Shown: piece after piece, positions 19,141 to 27,568 of the stretch | Layout: each line of letters opens with the position of its first letter | Numbering within the stretch: the first letter of the stretch is position 1 | DNA from: Herbiconiux sp. VKM Ac-1786 | GTDB lineage: Bacteria; Actinomycetota; Actinomycetes; Actinomycetales; Microbacteriaceae | DNA length: 64,000 nt | Direction of reading: 5' to 3' | Assembly (NCBI RefSeq): GCF_015350805.1 | Contig: NZ_JADKSG010000002.1 | Span: 1,426,001 to 1,490,000 of the forward strand | Program-made: the position numbers and the translations under genes | Notes under the pieces: model-generated | Told to the model about the DNA's origin: nothing | Database searches by the model: none | What the model saw: only the letters and a program-made list of their open reading frames with translations

Positions 19141-20835
19141 TCACCCCGTGATCGCGCCCTCCGCAGCGGAGTGCACGAGCTTGGAGTACTTCGCGAGAAC
19201 GCCACGGGTATAGCGCGGAGGAAGTGGAGCCCAGCCGTCTCGGCGAGCTGCAAGCTCATCTGGTTCGACAAGTAGGTCGAGCGAGCGAGCGGCGATATCG
19301 ACCCGTATTAGATCACCATCGCGCACGAAGGCGATCGGACCTGCGTCGACCGCTTCGGGTGCTATGTGGCCGATGCACAGGCCGGTTGTGCCGCCTGAGA
19401 ATCGTCCGTCTGTCAAGAGTAGTACATCTTTGCCGAGCCCCGCGCCCTTGATGGCGGCGGTGATCGCCAGCATCTCGCGCATGCCGGGGCCGCCCTTGGG
19501 GCCCTCGTAGCGGATCACCACGACGTCGCCGGCGTTGATGCGACCCTCGGTCAGTGCATCCATCGCCGCGCGCTCGCGCTCGAACACGCGGGCCGGGCCC
19601 TCGAAGACGTCGGCGTCGAAGCCGGCCGACTTCACCACGGCGCCGTCGGGGGCGAACGAGCCCTGCAGCACCGTGAGGCCGCCCGACTTGTGGATGGGGT
19701 TCGACAGGGGGCGGAGCACCTCGCCGTCGAGCGGCGCGATGTCCATCTCGGCGAGGTTCTCCTCGATGGTCTTGCCGGTGACGGTCATCGCGTCGCCGTG
19801 CAGCAGGCCCTCGTCGAGCAGCGCCTTCATCACGGCCGGCACGCCGCCGTGACGGTCGACGTCGTTCATCACGAAGCGGCCGAAGGGCTTGAGGTCGCCG
19901 ATGTGCGGCACCTTGTCGCCGACCCGGTTGAAGTCGGCGAGCGTCAGGTCGACCTCGGCCTCGGCGGCGATGGCCAGGAGGTGCAGCACGAGATTGGTCG
20001 AACCGCCGAAGGCCATGCCCACGGCGATCGCGTTCTCGAGCGACTTCTTGGTGATGACGTCGCGGGCGGTGAGGCCGAGGCGCAGCATGTTCACGACGGC
20101 CTCGCCCGAGCGGTGCGCGAAGTAGTCGCGACGGCGGTCGGCGGCGGCCGGCGAGGCGGAGCCCGGGAGGCTCATGCCCATCGCCTCGGCGGCGCTCGCC
20201 ATGGTGTTCGCGGTGTACATGCCGCCGCACGAACCCTCACCGGGGGCGAAGGCGCACTCGATGCGGTGCGCGTCCTCCATCGACATGCGGCCGGCACGCA
20301 CGGCGCCGACGGCCTCGAAGGAGTCGATGATCGTGATGTCCTTCTCGGTGCCGTCGGAGAGCTTCACCCAGCCGGGCGCGATCGATCCGGCGTAGAGGAA
20401 GACCGAGGCGAGGTCGAGCCGGGCCGCCGCCATCAGCATGCCGGGCAGCGACTTGTCGCAGCCGGCGAGCAGCACCGAGCCGTCGAGGCGTTCGGCCATC
20501 ATGACGGTCTCGACCGAGTCGGCGATGACCTCGCGGGAGACGAGGGAGAAGTGCATCCCCTCGTGACCCATCGAGATGCCGTCGCTGACGGAGATGGTGC
20601 CGAACTGCAGCGGGTACCCGCCGCCGGCGTGCACGCCCTCCTTCGAGGCCCGCGCGAGGCGCTCGAGCGAGAGGTTGCAGGGCGTGATCTCGTTCCACGA
20701 GCTCGCGATGCCGATCTGGGGCTTCTCCCAGTCGCCGTCGCCCATGCCGACGCCGCGCAGCATGCCGCGCGAGGTGAGGGCTTCGATCCCATCGGTGACG
20801 GTGCGGCTGCGAGGCTTCATGTCTATTTCGGGCAT
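19141..20835 (-). CDS. ilvD: dihydroxy-acid dehydratase
   Basis: A 564-residue Fe-S dehydratase of the third branched-chain step. Iron-sulfur cysteines are visible in [19 protein letters not shown] and [20 protein letters not shown]; the catalytic C-terminal segment includes [22 protein letters not shown] prefer the ATG at 20835 ([16 protein letters not shown]) because a -10 box ends exactly seven bases upstream; ATG 20820 is an alternative. It is first in the ilvD-ilvB-ilvN-ilvC run, all on one strand. No leader peptide or attenuator is visible ahead of it. Confidence 0.96.
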   Translation of the reverse strand: MPEIDMKPRSRTVTDGIEALTSRGMLRGVGMGDGDWEKPQIGIASSWNEITPCNLSLERLARASKEGVHAGGGYPLQFGTISVSDGISMGHEGMHFSLVSREVIADSVETVMMAERLDGSVLLAGCDKSLPGMLMAAARLDLASVFLYAGSIAPGWVKLSDGTEKDITIIDSFEAVGAVRAGRMSMEDAHRIECAFAPGEGSCGGMYTANTMASAAEAMGMSLPGSASPAAADRRRDYFAHRSGEAVVNMLRLGLTARDVITKKSLENAIAVGMAFGGSTNLVLHLLAIAAEAEVDLTLADFNRVGDKVPHIGDLKPFGRFVMNDVDRHGGVPAVMKALLDEGLLHGDAMTVTGKTIEENLAEMDIAPLDGEVLRPLSNPIHKSGGLTVLQGSFAPDGAVVKSAGFDADVFEGPARVFERERAAMDALTEGRINAGDVVVIRYEGPKGGPGMREMLAITAAIKGAGLGKDVLLLTDGRFSGGTTGLCIGHIAPEAVDAGPIAFVRDGDLIRVDIAARSLDLLVEPDELAARRDGWAPLPPRYTRGVLAKYSKLVHSAAEGAITG

Positions 20836-20842
20836 GTTACGT

Positions 20843-20848
20843 AGTTTA
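20843..20848 (-). promoter_or_regulatory. candidate -10 box of ilvD (leaderless)
   Basis: Minus-strand TAAACT is followed by seven bases (acgtaac) and the ATG. The first transcribed base would be the A of the start codon. No ribosome binding site is present. Confidence 0.55.
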
Positions 20849-20866
20849 GAACCGCCGAACGGATGC

Positions 20867-21640
20867 TCATGCACCCGTGTCGCGTCGGAGCCTCCCCAGC
20901 TCGGCCAGCACGGCGGCCATCTCGGCGGGTCCGTCCACCCGGAAGGCGGCCCGCGTGTCCCCCGCACCCACCTTCACGCCGACGTCGTCGCCGCCCAGCG
21001 CGCCGAAGCCGTCCTCGTCGGTGACGTCGTCGCCGGCGAAGAGCACGGCGGTCGCGCCGGTCTGCTCGCGCAACCGGTCGACGGCGTCGCCCTTCGTGGT
21101 GCCGCGCACCGAGAACTCGAGGATGTCCTGGCCGTGCCGCACGGTGATGCCGTGCGCCTCGGCGTCGGCGGCGGCGAGCGCCTGCTCCTCGGCCGCCGTC
21201 GTCGCGTCGGCATCGGCGAGTCGCGTGTGCATCGCGAAGCCGGCGGGCTTCTCCTCGATCCAGACGCCGTCGAGCGGCTCGACGACGGCCGCCAGCAGCG
21301 GCTCGAGGCGGTCGCGCTCGGCCTGCTCGGCGTCGCTCAGGTCGAGCGCCACGCGGCCCTCGGTGCGCACCTCGACGCCGTGCGATCCGGCGAGCAGGGC
21401 GTGATCGGGCAGGTCGCTGACGGCGGCGAGGCTGTCCATCGCCCGGCCCGAGACGTAGGCGACGTGGGTGTCGGGGAGATCGAGCAGTGCCAGCACGGCG
21501 TCGCGGGCCTCGGGGAGGGCCCGGGCATCCGCCGGCACGTCGACGATGGGGGCGAGGGTGCCGTCGAAGTCGAGGGCCACGAGCAGCACGGGGGTGGCGG
21601 CGAGGCGCTGGAGGGCCTCGGCCGTGGGGGCGGCGGTCAC
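20867..21640 (-). CDS. otsB: trehalose-6-phosphate phosphatase
   Basis: A 257-residue HAD phosphatase that releases trehalose. The nucleophile motif [14 protein letters not shown] has D24 and D26; motif II is AYVSGR; the C-terminal motif is [15 protein letters not shown]. The GTG start at 21640 overlaps the otsA stop (GTGA), so synthase and phosphatase are translated together. It acts in the cytoplasm, completing the OtsA product for osmoprotection and stress tolerance. Confidence 0.94.
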   Translation of the reverse strand: MTAAPTAEALQRLAATPVLLVALDFDGTLAPIVDVPADARALPEARDAVLALLDLPDTHVAYVSGRAMDSLAAVSDLPDHALLAGSHGVEVRTEGRVALDLSDAEQAERDRLEPLLAAVVEPLDGVWIEEKPAGFAMHTRLADADATTAAEEQALAAADAEAHGITVRHGQDILEFSVRGTTKGDAVDRLREQTGATAVLFAGDDVTDEDGFGALGGDDVGVKVGAGDTRAAFRVDGPAEMAAVLAELGRLRRDTGA

Positions 21641-23208
21641 TCGCCGACCTCGTCGGCGTCGGTGTCGATCACCGGGGCGGCCTGGTTCGCCTTCGGCAGG
21701 GCCAGCCCGTCGGAGGGCGTCGTGAGCGTGGCGAGGAACGACGACGACCACCGCGCCACGTCGTTCTCCTGCACGCGCTTGCGCAGGGCGCGCATCCGCC
21801 TCGCCCGCTCGGTCTTCGGCATGGCGATCGCCTGCAGGATGGACTCCTTCAGCCCCTCGATGTCGTGCGGGTTGACGCGCAGCGCGGTGCGCAGCTCGTC
21901 GCTCGCGCCGGCGAACTCGCTCAACACGAGCACGCCGTCGTTGTCGAAGCGCGAGGCGACGTACTCCTTGGCGACGAGGTTCATGCCGTCGCGGAGGGCG
22001 GTGACGAGCATCACGTCGGCGGCGAGGTAGAGGGCCACCATCTCCTCCCGCGGGTAGCCGTGGTGCAGGTAGCTGATGGCCGTGTGGCTGATGGTGCCGA
22101 AGTCGCCGTTGATGCGGCCGACCGTGAGCTCGATCTCGTCGCGGAGGTTCTGGTAGGCGGTGACCCGCTCGCGGCTGGGGCTCGCGACCTGCACGAGCGT
22201 GACGTCCTCGACCTCGACCGTGCCGTCGGCGAGCAGCTCGCCGAACGCCTTCAGGCGGTGGCCGATGCCCTTGGTGTAGTCGAGGCGGTCGACGCCGAGC
22301 ATGACGACCTTCGGGTTGCCCAGGCCCTCGCGGATCTCGCGGGCGCGCTCCTGGATGTCGGGGCGGCGGGCGAGCTCCTCGTAGCGGGCCGCGTCGATCG
22401 AGATCGGGAAGGCCTTCGCCACGACGGTGCGGACGAGCTTGTCGTCGCGAACCCGCGAGATGCGGTGCTTCGCGCTCTTCACCTCGGCCTCGGCCTCGAC
22501 CGGCACGTCGATCACGGTGCCCTTGGTCTGGTGCCCGAGCAGGCGGCGCACGGCCCTCGTGAAGTTGCCGGCATCCGCCGTGCGCTGGAAGCCGATGACG
22601 TCGGCGCCGAGCAGGCCCTCGATGATCTGGGTGCGCCAGGGCAGCTGCGAGTAGATGCCGTATGCCGGGAACGGAATGTGGTTGAAGAAGCCGATGGTGA
22701 GGTCGGGCCGCTGCTCGCGGAGCATCTTCGGCACGAGCTGCAGCTGGTAGTCCTGCACCCAGACCGTGCCGCCCTCGGCGGTGACCGCGGCCGCGCGGTC
22801 GGCGAAGCGCTGGTTGACCGTGACGTAGCTCTCCCACCACTCGCGGTGGTAGGCCGGGGGCGCGATGACGTCGTGGTAGAGCGGCCACAGCGTGTCGTTC
22901 GAGAAGCCCTCGTAGTAGAGCTCGACGTCGTCGGCGCTGAGCGTGACGGGGATGAGGTGGATGCCGTCGTGCTCGAACGGGTCGGTCTCGTCGTCGGCCG
23001 AACCGGTCCAGCCGATCCAGGCGCCGTCGGCCTCGCGCATCACGGGCTCGAGCGCCGTGACGAGCCCGCCCGGCGAGGTGCGGAACGACAGCGTGCCGTC
23101 GGCGTGCACCTGCCGGTCGACCGGCAGCCGGTTGGAGACGACCACGAAGGGGAAGGCCCCGGGGGTTTCGGCGGAGGTTTCGTCGGAGGTTTCTGTCGAG
23201 GAAGGCAT
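21637..23208 (-). CDS. otsA: trehalose-6-phosphate synthase
   Basis: A 523-residue GT20 enzyme joining UDP- or ADP-glucose to glucose-6-phosphate. After a Ser/Thr/Glu-rich 20-residue N terminus, FVVVSNRLPVDR opens the catalytic domain. YHREWWESYVTVNQRFADRAA, VWVQDYQLQLVPKMLREQRPDLTIGFFNHIPFP, GVDRLDYTKGIGHRLKAFGELL and MNLVAKEYVASR with LSEFAGASDEL are the donor and acceptor site motifs in order. Upstream, 23215-23275 is rich in overlapping GGATCC palindromes and may hold its promoter. Confidence 0.95.
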   Translation of the reverse strand: MPSSTETSDETSAETPGAFPFVVVSNRLPVDRQVHADGTLSFRTSPGGLVTALEPVMREADGAWIGWTGSADDETDPFEHDGIHLIPVTLSADDVELYYEGFSNDTLWPLYHDVIAPPAYHREWWESYVTVNQRFADRAAAVTAEGGTVWVQDYQLQLVPKMLREQRPDLTIGFFNHIPFPAYGIYSQLPWRTQIIEGLLGADVIGFQRTADAGNFTRAVRRLLGHQTKGTVIDVPVEAEAEVKSAKHRISRVRDDKLVRTVVAKAFPISIDAARYEELARRPDIQERAREIREGLGNPKVVMLGVDRLDYTKGIGHRLKAFGELLADGTVEVEDVTLVQVASPSRERVTAYQNLRDEIELTVGRINGDFGTISHTAISYLHHGYPREEMVALYLAADVMLVTALRDGMNLVAKEYVASRFDNDGVLVLSEFAGASDELRTALRVNPHDIEGLKESILQAIAMPKTERARRMRALRKRVQENDVARWSSSFLATLTTPSDGLALPKANQAAPVIDTDADEVGE

Positions 23209-23344
23209 GTGTCCGTTCAGCGAGTCCGGGAGGCGAGCGGATCCGCACGGATCCGGGCCGGATCTCCTTCGCTCACCCTACCAGGGGCACCTCGGGGCGG
23301 CCCGGGGTAGCGTAGGCAGCACGACGTCCGAGAACGGGGAGACC

Positions 23345-23539
23345 GTGCGCAAATTCATCCTGAACAGCAGCATCATCAGTTCGATCATCGGCGGGTTCTC
23401 GGTGATCCAGACCACCCGCAAGGGGCCGCGCGACTGGCGGCTGATCCTGATGTGGCTGAGCTGGGGCATCACGCTGGCCCTCGCGGTCGGCAGCGTGCTG
23501 CAGAGCGACGAGGACGCCCGCGAGCTCGAGGGCCACTGA
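23345..23539 (+). CDS. small membrane protein, function unknown
   Basis: A 64-residue protein from a GTG start behind GGGGAGA, beginning VRKFILNSSIISSIIGGFSV. It has a weak N-terminal hydrophobic segment and one clear helix (LILMWLSWGITLALAVGSVL), then a charged tail SDEDARELEGH. It ends one base before the next gene. No family can be named, but the coding pattern and the tight link to 23541-23930 support it. Confidence 0.6.
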   Translation: MRKFILNSSIISSIIGGFSVIQTTRKGPRDWRLILMWLSWGITLALAVGSVLQSDEDARELEGH

Positions 23540-23540
23540 G

Positions 23541-23930
23541 ATGGGCTACGGGCCCGGCGGGGGCGTGCTCACGGTTCTGCTGCACGTGTTCGGCAGCGTG
23601 TTCTCGCTGGTCGCGGGGGCCATCGCGTTCCTCGTGGTACTGGCGCTGATCGTGCTGCTGGTGCGGTTCCTGTGGTTCGGCACCCGGGCCGCGCAGGTGT
23701 ACTTGGCGAAGAACGGGGAGTCGCCGCGGTTCACCTGGCCGGTGACGCGGATCGGGGATCCGGCGGATCCGGCGGCTCCGGCGGCTCCGGCCGCGACCGA
23801 GACCGCCGCGCAGTCCCCCGCCGACGACGACCTCACGCAGACCCGCCCCTACGAGACACCGGATGCCCCCGACGCACCCGCGGCCCCCAAGACGCCGCGC
23901 AAGCCGATGACGCCGCCCAGCGCATCCTGA
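23541..23930 (+). CDS. membrane protein with Pro/Ala-rich cytoplasmic tail
   Basis: A 129-residue protein. Residues 8-55 form two closely spaced hydrophobic helices (VLTVLLHVFGSVFSLVAGAIAFLVV, LIVLLVRFLWFG). From about residue 75 the chain is a disordered Pro/Ala/Thr-rich tail with a short GDPADPAAPAAPAA repeat. It is probably co-transcribed with the preceding 64-residue membrane protein and runs convergent to the MscS gene. Function unknown. Confidence 0.65.
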   Translation: MGYGPGGGVLTVLLHVFGSVFSLVAGAIAFLVVLALIVLLVRFLWFGTRAAQVYLAKNGESPRFTWPVTRIGDPADPAAPAAPAATETAAQSPADDDLTQTRPYETPDAPDAPAAPKTPRKPMTPPSAS

Positions 23931-23937
23931 AGCCGGC

Positions 23938-25119
23938 CTACCGCCCGTCGGGGTCGATGTGCGCGGTCTGGATGGGCCCGGTGAACAGGCTCGCCCGGCC
24001 CTCGGCGCCGACGTCGCCGTGGAAGAGGCCCGACGCCTCCTGAGCGCGCTTCGCGCCCCGCGCGGGCTTCCGGCTGATGTCGGGCTCCTCGTCGACCATC
24101 CGCACGCGGCTCTTCGGCAGCGACTGCGGGCTCTCGCGGTGCAGCCACACGATCATCTCCTCGCGCACGAAGCAGCGCAGGTCGAACAGCGTGGGGGCGT
24201 CGACGGCCGTCACGAGGATGCGGACGCGCACGTAGCCGCCCACCGCATCCGTCACCTGGAGCACCGAGACCCGCTTGTCCCAGAGGTCGGTGCGCTCGAG
24301 GATGCGGTCGAGCTCCTCCCGCATCTCGTGCGGCGTGACCCGCCAGTCGAGGTCGAACTCGACGGCGCCGAGCAGCTCGGAGGTGCGCCTGGTCCAGTTC
24401 TGGAAGGGCTGGGAGGTGAAGTAGGTGCTCGGCATCACCAGGCGCCGGTCGTCCCAGAGGTGCACCACGACGTAGGTCAGGGTGATCTCCTCGATGCGCC
24501 CCCACTCCTGCTCGACGATCACGACGTCGTCGACCCGCACCGCGTCGCTGAACGCGATCTGCATGCCCGCGAACACGTTCGACAGCGTCGACTGCGCGGC
24601 GAGACCCGCGATGATCGACACCAGTCCCGCCGAGGCCAGCACGCTCGTTCCCACCGCCTGGGCGCCCGGGAAGGTGAGCAGGATGGCGCCGATCGCGAGC
24701 ACGATCACCACCGCCATGCCGAGCCGGCGGAGGATCAGCACCTGGGTGCGCAGCCGCCGGGCGATGCGGTTGTCGGGCCGGTCGATCGTGTAGCGGGCGA
24801 GCGCGACATCCTCGAGGAACATCGCGAGCATGCAGACCAGCCAGGCGCCGAGGGCGATGGTGGCGATCAGGAAGAGCTGGTCGACCACGGGCTGGTAGTC
24901 GCCGACCGGGATGGTGAGGTCGACGCCGATCCAGAGCAGCACCACGAGCAGGAAGATGCGGAACGGGATGCGCGCCCGGCGCACCAGCGCGTTCGGCCAC
25001 CTCCGGCGCCGACCGGCGGCGCGCACGATCAGCGCGACGAGCGCCGTCACGACGAGTGCCGCGACGAGGGCGGAGACGGTCGCGACCGCGAAGGCGGTCC
25101 AGGTTCGTTCGATGGCCAT
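23938..25119 (-). CDS. mechanosensitive ion channel, MscS family
   Basis: A 393-residue membrane channel that should open under osmotic downshock. One N-terminal helix is followed by three more and the pore-lining/beta domain region SAGLVSIIAGLAAQSTLSNVFAGMQIAFSDAVRVDDVV, the MscS signature. The C-terminal alpha/beta domain follows (VVHLWDDRRLVMPSTYFTSQPFQNW). The last 50 residues are hydrophilic and variable. The ATG at 25119 is preceded by a -10 box at the leaderless distance. Confidence 0.9.
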   Translation of the reverse strand: MAIERTWTAFAVATVSALVAALVVTALVALIVRAAGRRRRWPNALVRRARIPFRIFLLVVLLWIGVDLTIPVGDYQPVVDQLFLIATIALGAWLVCMLAMFLEDVALARYTIDRPDNRIARRLRTQVLILRRLGMAVVIVLAIGAILLTFPGAQAVGTSVLASAGLVSIIAGLAAQSTLSNVFAGMQIAFSDAVRVDDVVIVEQEWGRIEEITLTYVVVHLWDDRRLVMPSTYFTSQPFQNWTRRTSELLGAVEFDLDWRVTPHEMREELDRILERTDLWDKRVSVLQVTDAVGGYVRVRILVTAVDAPTLFDLRCFVREEMIVWLHRESPQSLPKSRVRMVDEEPDISRKPARGAKRAQEASGLFHGDVGAEGRASLFTGPIQTAHIDPDGR

Positions 25120-25126
25120 GAATTCC

Positions 25127-25132
25127 AGCCTA
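25127..25132 (-). promoter_or_regulatory. candidate -10 box of the MscS gene (leaderless)
   Basis: Minus-strand TAGGCT, then seven bases (ggaattc), then ATG. No separate ribosome binding site fits. Confidence 0.5.
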
Positions 25133-25229
25133 ATCAGGGCATCGGGCCCGTGCCTGCGGCGTGTCGAATGGCCCCCCGGATGCCCAGCCCGCACACTGTT
25201 CACACAAGGGTGGCGCGAAGGGAGTTGCG

Positions 25230-25742
25230 ATGATCGGCTGGAGGCGTCGCGCGAAGGCTCAGCGCGAGAGTGTTGTGAGTCAGGAACGCCTCTACGAACT
25301 CGTCAACCAGACCCTGATGGAGAACTTCGGCCCGCTGGGATCGTTCGCGATCACGCGCCGCAGCTCCGTGGACACCGACGACATCTTCCATACCGCACTC
25401 GCCCGCTCGGTCGCCCGCGACATCGTCGCGACGCTCGCCGAGCACGGCATCTCGGTCAAGACCACGACCGCGGTCGCCGCCCCGGCACCCGTCGCCGTGC
25501 CCGTCTTCACGCCACGGGCCCGCATCGCCCAGCCCGTCCGGCCCGCGCTCGCGCCCGTCGATCGTGTCGAGGTCGACCGCCGGCTCGCCGGCATGGTCGC
25601 GTCGGTGGGTGCGGTTCAGGATGCTCCGACCCTCGATCCGCGTGACGACGACGCGCTGCGGGCGCTCGTGGCGCACCACGCCGAGGTCGAGGCGGCTGCG
25701 GCGGCGAAGCGGCTGAGCGCCGGGGCTCGCACCCGGGCGTAG
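25230..25742 (+). CDS. hypothetical protein
   Basis: A 170-residue protein starting MIGWRRRAKAQRESVVSQERL, with AAGGGAG five bases before the ATG. Residues 1-90 look globular and soluble (YELVNQTLMENFGPLGSFAITRRSSVDTDDIFHTALARSVARDIVATLAEHG). The middle is a Pro/Ala/Val linker and the C-terminal third is alpha-helical and charged. No signal peptide or Cys. I do not recognise the family. It is divergent from the MscS gene. Confidence 0.65.
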   Translation: MIGWRRRAKAQRESVVSQERLYELVNQTLMENFGPLGSFAITRRSSVDTDDIFHTALARSVARDIVATLAEHGISVKTTTAVAAPAPVAVPVFTPRARIAQPVRPALAPVDRVEVDRRLAGMVASVGAVQDAPTLDPRDDDALRALVAHHAEVEAAAAAKRLSAGARTRA

Positions 25743-25803
25743 CTTTCGGGCTTCGGCTTCTGCTGCGGCTTCGGCCTCGGCTTCTGCTTCTGCCTTTCGC
25801 GTC

Positions 25804-25826
25804 GGCCGCGTGCTCTGCGCGCGGCC
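25804..25826 (-). terminator. possible stem-loop downstream of the G6PDH-like gene
   Basis: GGCCGCG at 25804-25810 pairs with CGCGGCC at 25820-25826 over a 9-base loop, between the convergent hypothetical gene and zwf. Bases 25746-25795 before it are a degenerate run of CTTCTGC/CTTCGGC units. Confidence 0.35.
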
Positions 25827-25835
25827 TGCCCGCCT

Positions 25836-27212
25836 CTAGCCGATCGGCGTCCAGCTGCTCGGGCCCTCGCTGCCGGCGGGGTACTCGTCGAGCGGCACCT
25901 CGTCGGCCTTCCAGGCCGCGATCACCGGCGCCAGGATGCGCCAGCCCTCGACCGCGGAGTCACCGCGCACGCCGAGCGTCGGGTCGCCGTCGAGGATGCC
26001 CGCGAGCACCTCGCGGTACGCCAGCAGCTGCCCGTCGCCGAACGTGGCCTCGAGGCTCGCGCGCTCGAGCTCGTAGGGGTCGCCCGGACCGTTGATGTCG
26101 ATCTCGAGCGACATCGCGTCGGGGGCGAGGAAGATGCGCAGCACGGTCGGCGAGCTCACGCCCGTCAGCCCCACCGGCACCTGCTGCGCCGGCTTGAAGG
26201 TGATCACGATCTGACGGCGGCGCTCGCCGATCGCCTTGCCGGAGCGCAGCGTGATCGGAACGCCCTTCCAGCGCCAGGTCTGCACCTCGAGCGTCACCTC
26301 GGCGAGGGTCTCGGTCTCGCGCGCCGGGTCGACCCCCTTCTCGTCCGCGTAGCTCGGCAGCTCGCGGCCGTCGATGGTGCCGGCGGAGTACCGGGCGCGG
26401 CGGCTCGACTCCTTCGGGTCGTCGCCCCAGACGTGGGTCGCGCGCAGCACGAGCTCCTTGGCGTCGCGGAGGTCGTCCTGGCCGAGGGTCGACGGCGGCT
26501 CCATGGCGAGCACGGCCATGACCTGCAGCAGGTGGCTCTGGATCATGTCGACCAGGGCGCCCGCGGTGTCGTAGTAGCCGGCGCGGCCCTCGAGGGCGAG
26601 CTGCTCGTCGTAGACGACGTCGATCTTCGCGATGTGCTCGGAGTTCCAGAGCGGCTCGAAGATGCGGTTCGCGAAGCGCAGCCCGAGGATGTTGAACACC
26701 GTCGACCGGCCGAGGAAGTGGTCGACCCGGTGCACCTGGTTCTCGGGCACCAGCTTCGCCAGCTCGCCGTTCAGCGCCTGGGCGGTCTCGACGTCCATGC
26801 CGAACGGCTTCTCGAGCGCGAGGGTCAGCCCGTCGGGGATGTCGACGCCCTGCAGTGTGGTGACGACCTTGGCGGCCACCGCGGGCGGGAGCGCGAAGTA
26901 GATGGCGGGGGTGCCGGTCGCCATGCCGAGCAGCTTCGTGAGCGCCCCGGCGTCGGTGACGTCGGCCTTGACGTAGCGGGTGCCGGCGAGCAGCTTCTCG
27001 ACGGCGGCGCCCTTCGCGTGCACCTGGGCGAAGGAGTCGGTGACGACCTTCCGCCACTCCTCGTCGCTCCACTCGGCGCCACCGGCCCCGATCAGCGTGA
27101 GCGTGCGATCGGGCTGTGCGGTCAGCAGCTGGGCGAGCCCGGGGAGCAGGAGGCGGGCCGTGAGGTCTCCGCTGGCTCCGAAGATCAGGAGCGTGTCGAC
27201 ACGTTGCGTCAT
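25836..27212 (-). CDS. zwf: glucose-6-phosphate dehydrogenase family protein
   Basis: A 458-residue NAD(P)-dependent dehydrogenase of the G6PDH family, which oxidises glucose 6-phosphate to the lactone. The coenzyme motif LLIFGASGDLTARLLLP is at the N terminus. The substrate helix reads HRVDHFLGRSTVFNILGLRFANRIFEPLWN, and YYDTAGALVDMIQSHLLQ supplies the catalytic histidine. The usual DHYLGKE lysine is replaced by arginine (DHFLGR). The gene stands alone, without opcA, tal or tkt, so it may be a paralogue with altered kinetics or substrate. The ATG at 27212 fits a leaderless promoter. Confidence 0.85.
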   Translation of the reverse strand: MTQRVDTLLIFGASGDLTARLLLPGLAQLLTAQPDRTLTLIGAGGAEWSDEEWRKVVTDSFAQVHAKGAAVEKLLAGTRYVKADVTDAGALTKLLGMATGTPAIYFALPPAVAAKVVTTLQGVDIPDGLTLALEKPFGMDVETAQALNGELAKLVPENQVHRVDHFLGRSTVFNILGLRFANRIFEPLWNSEHIAKIDVVYDEQLALEGRAGYYDTAGALVDMIQSHLLQVMAVLAMEPPSTLGQDDLRDAKELVLRATHVWGDDPKESSRRARYSAGTIDGRELPSYADEKGVDPARETETLAEVTLEVQTWRWKGVPITLRSGKAIGERRRQIVITFKPAQQVPVGLTGVSSPTVLRIFLAPDAMSLEIDINGPGDPYELERASLEATFGDGQLLAYREVLAGILDGDPTLGVRGDSAVEGWRILAPVIAAWKADEVPLDEYPAGSEGPSSWTPIG

Positions 27213-27568
27213 GGCTCTCACAGTATCGCCCCGCCCTGCTCCCGCAACGCCCTCTCCCGGAGGACACAGCTGCGACGGCGCGGAGGATGGATGTGCAGAA
27301 GAGGAGGGATGTGCAGAAGATGACGGGAGGAGGCGACCACCCGAAGGCCGCCCCCACCCGTCGGTCATCGCGCGATCGCCCACCACCCCGAGCTGACGAT
27401 TGAACGGGGCTCTGCCGGCCTCTGCCGGCGACGACCGCGCCGGTGATGACCCGGCGTGATGCCTCTGCCATTCTGCGCGGCGACCCGACCGGGGTGTGAT
27501 GAGTAATCGCTACTCCACTTCGCACCCCGGCGCGCCGCGCCTTCCCGTCACTCCCCGTGACTCCCTTG
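27213..27568. other. 356-bp intergenic region between zwf and the LuxR gene
   Basis: No convincing gene. On the minus strand a -10 box TACTGT (plus 27220-27225) ends seven bases before the zwf ATG. GGATGTGCAGAAGA occurs twice, at 27289-27302 and 27307-27320, 18 bases apart. TCTGCCGGC occurs twice in tandem near 27411-27429. A copy of the LuxR-linked palindrome lies at 27501-27515. The region could hold a longer zwf regulatory leader or a small RNA. Confidence 0.6.
27501..27515. promoter_or_regulatory. GAGTA-N5-TACTC palindrome, copy A
   Basis: GAGTAATCGCTACTC, preceded by GGTGTGAT. It is the same dyad as those upstream of the LuxR gene (30466-30480) and of the septum-formation lipoprotein gene (31400-31414). 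It lies 54 bases past the 3' end of luxR and 289 bases upstream of zwf. Confidence 0.65.

Noticed and set aside
25743-25800. CTTCTGC/CTTCGGC run as a regulatory repeat
   Set aside because: Degenerate short low-complexity sequence at a gene end, without fixed period; nothing more can be claimed.
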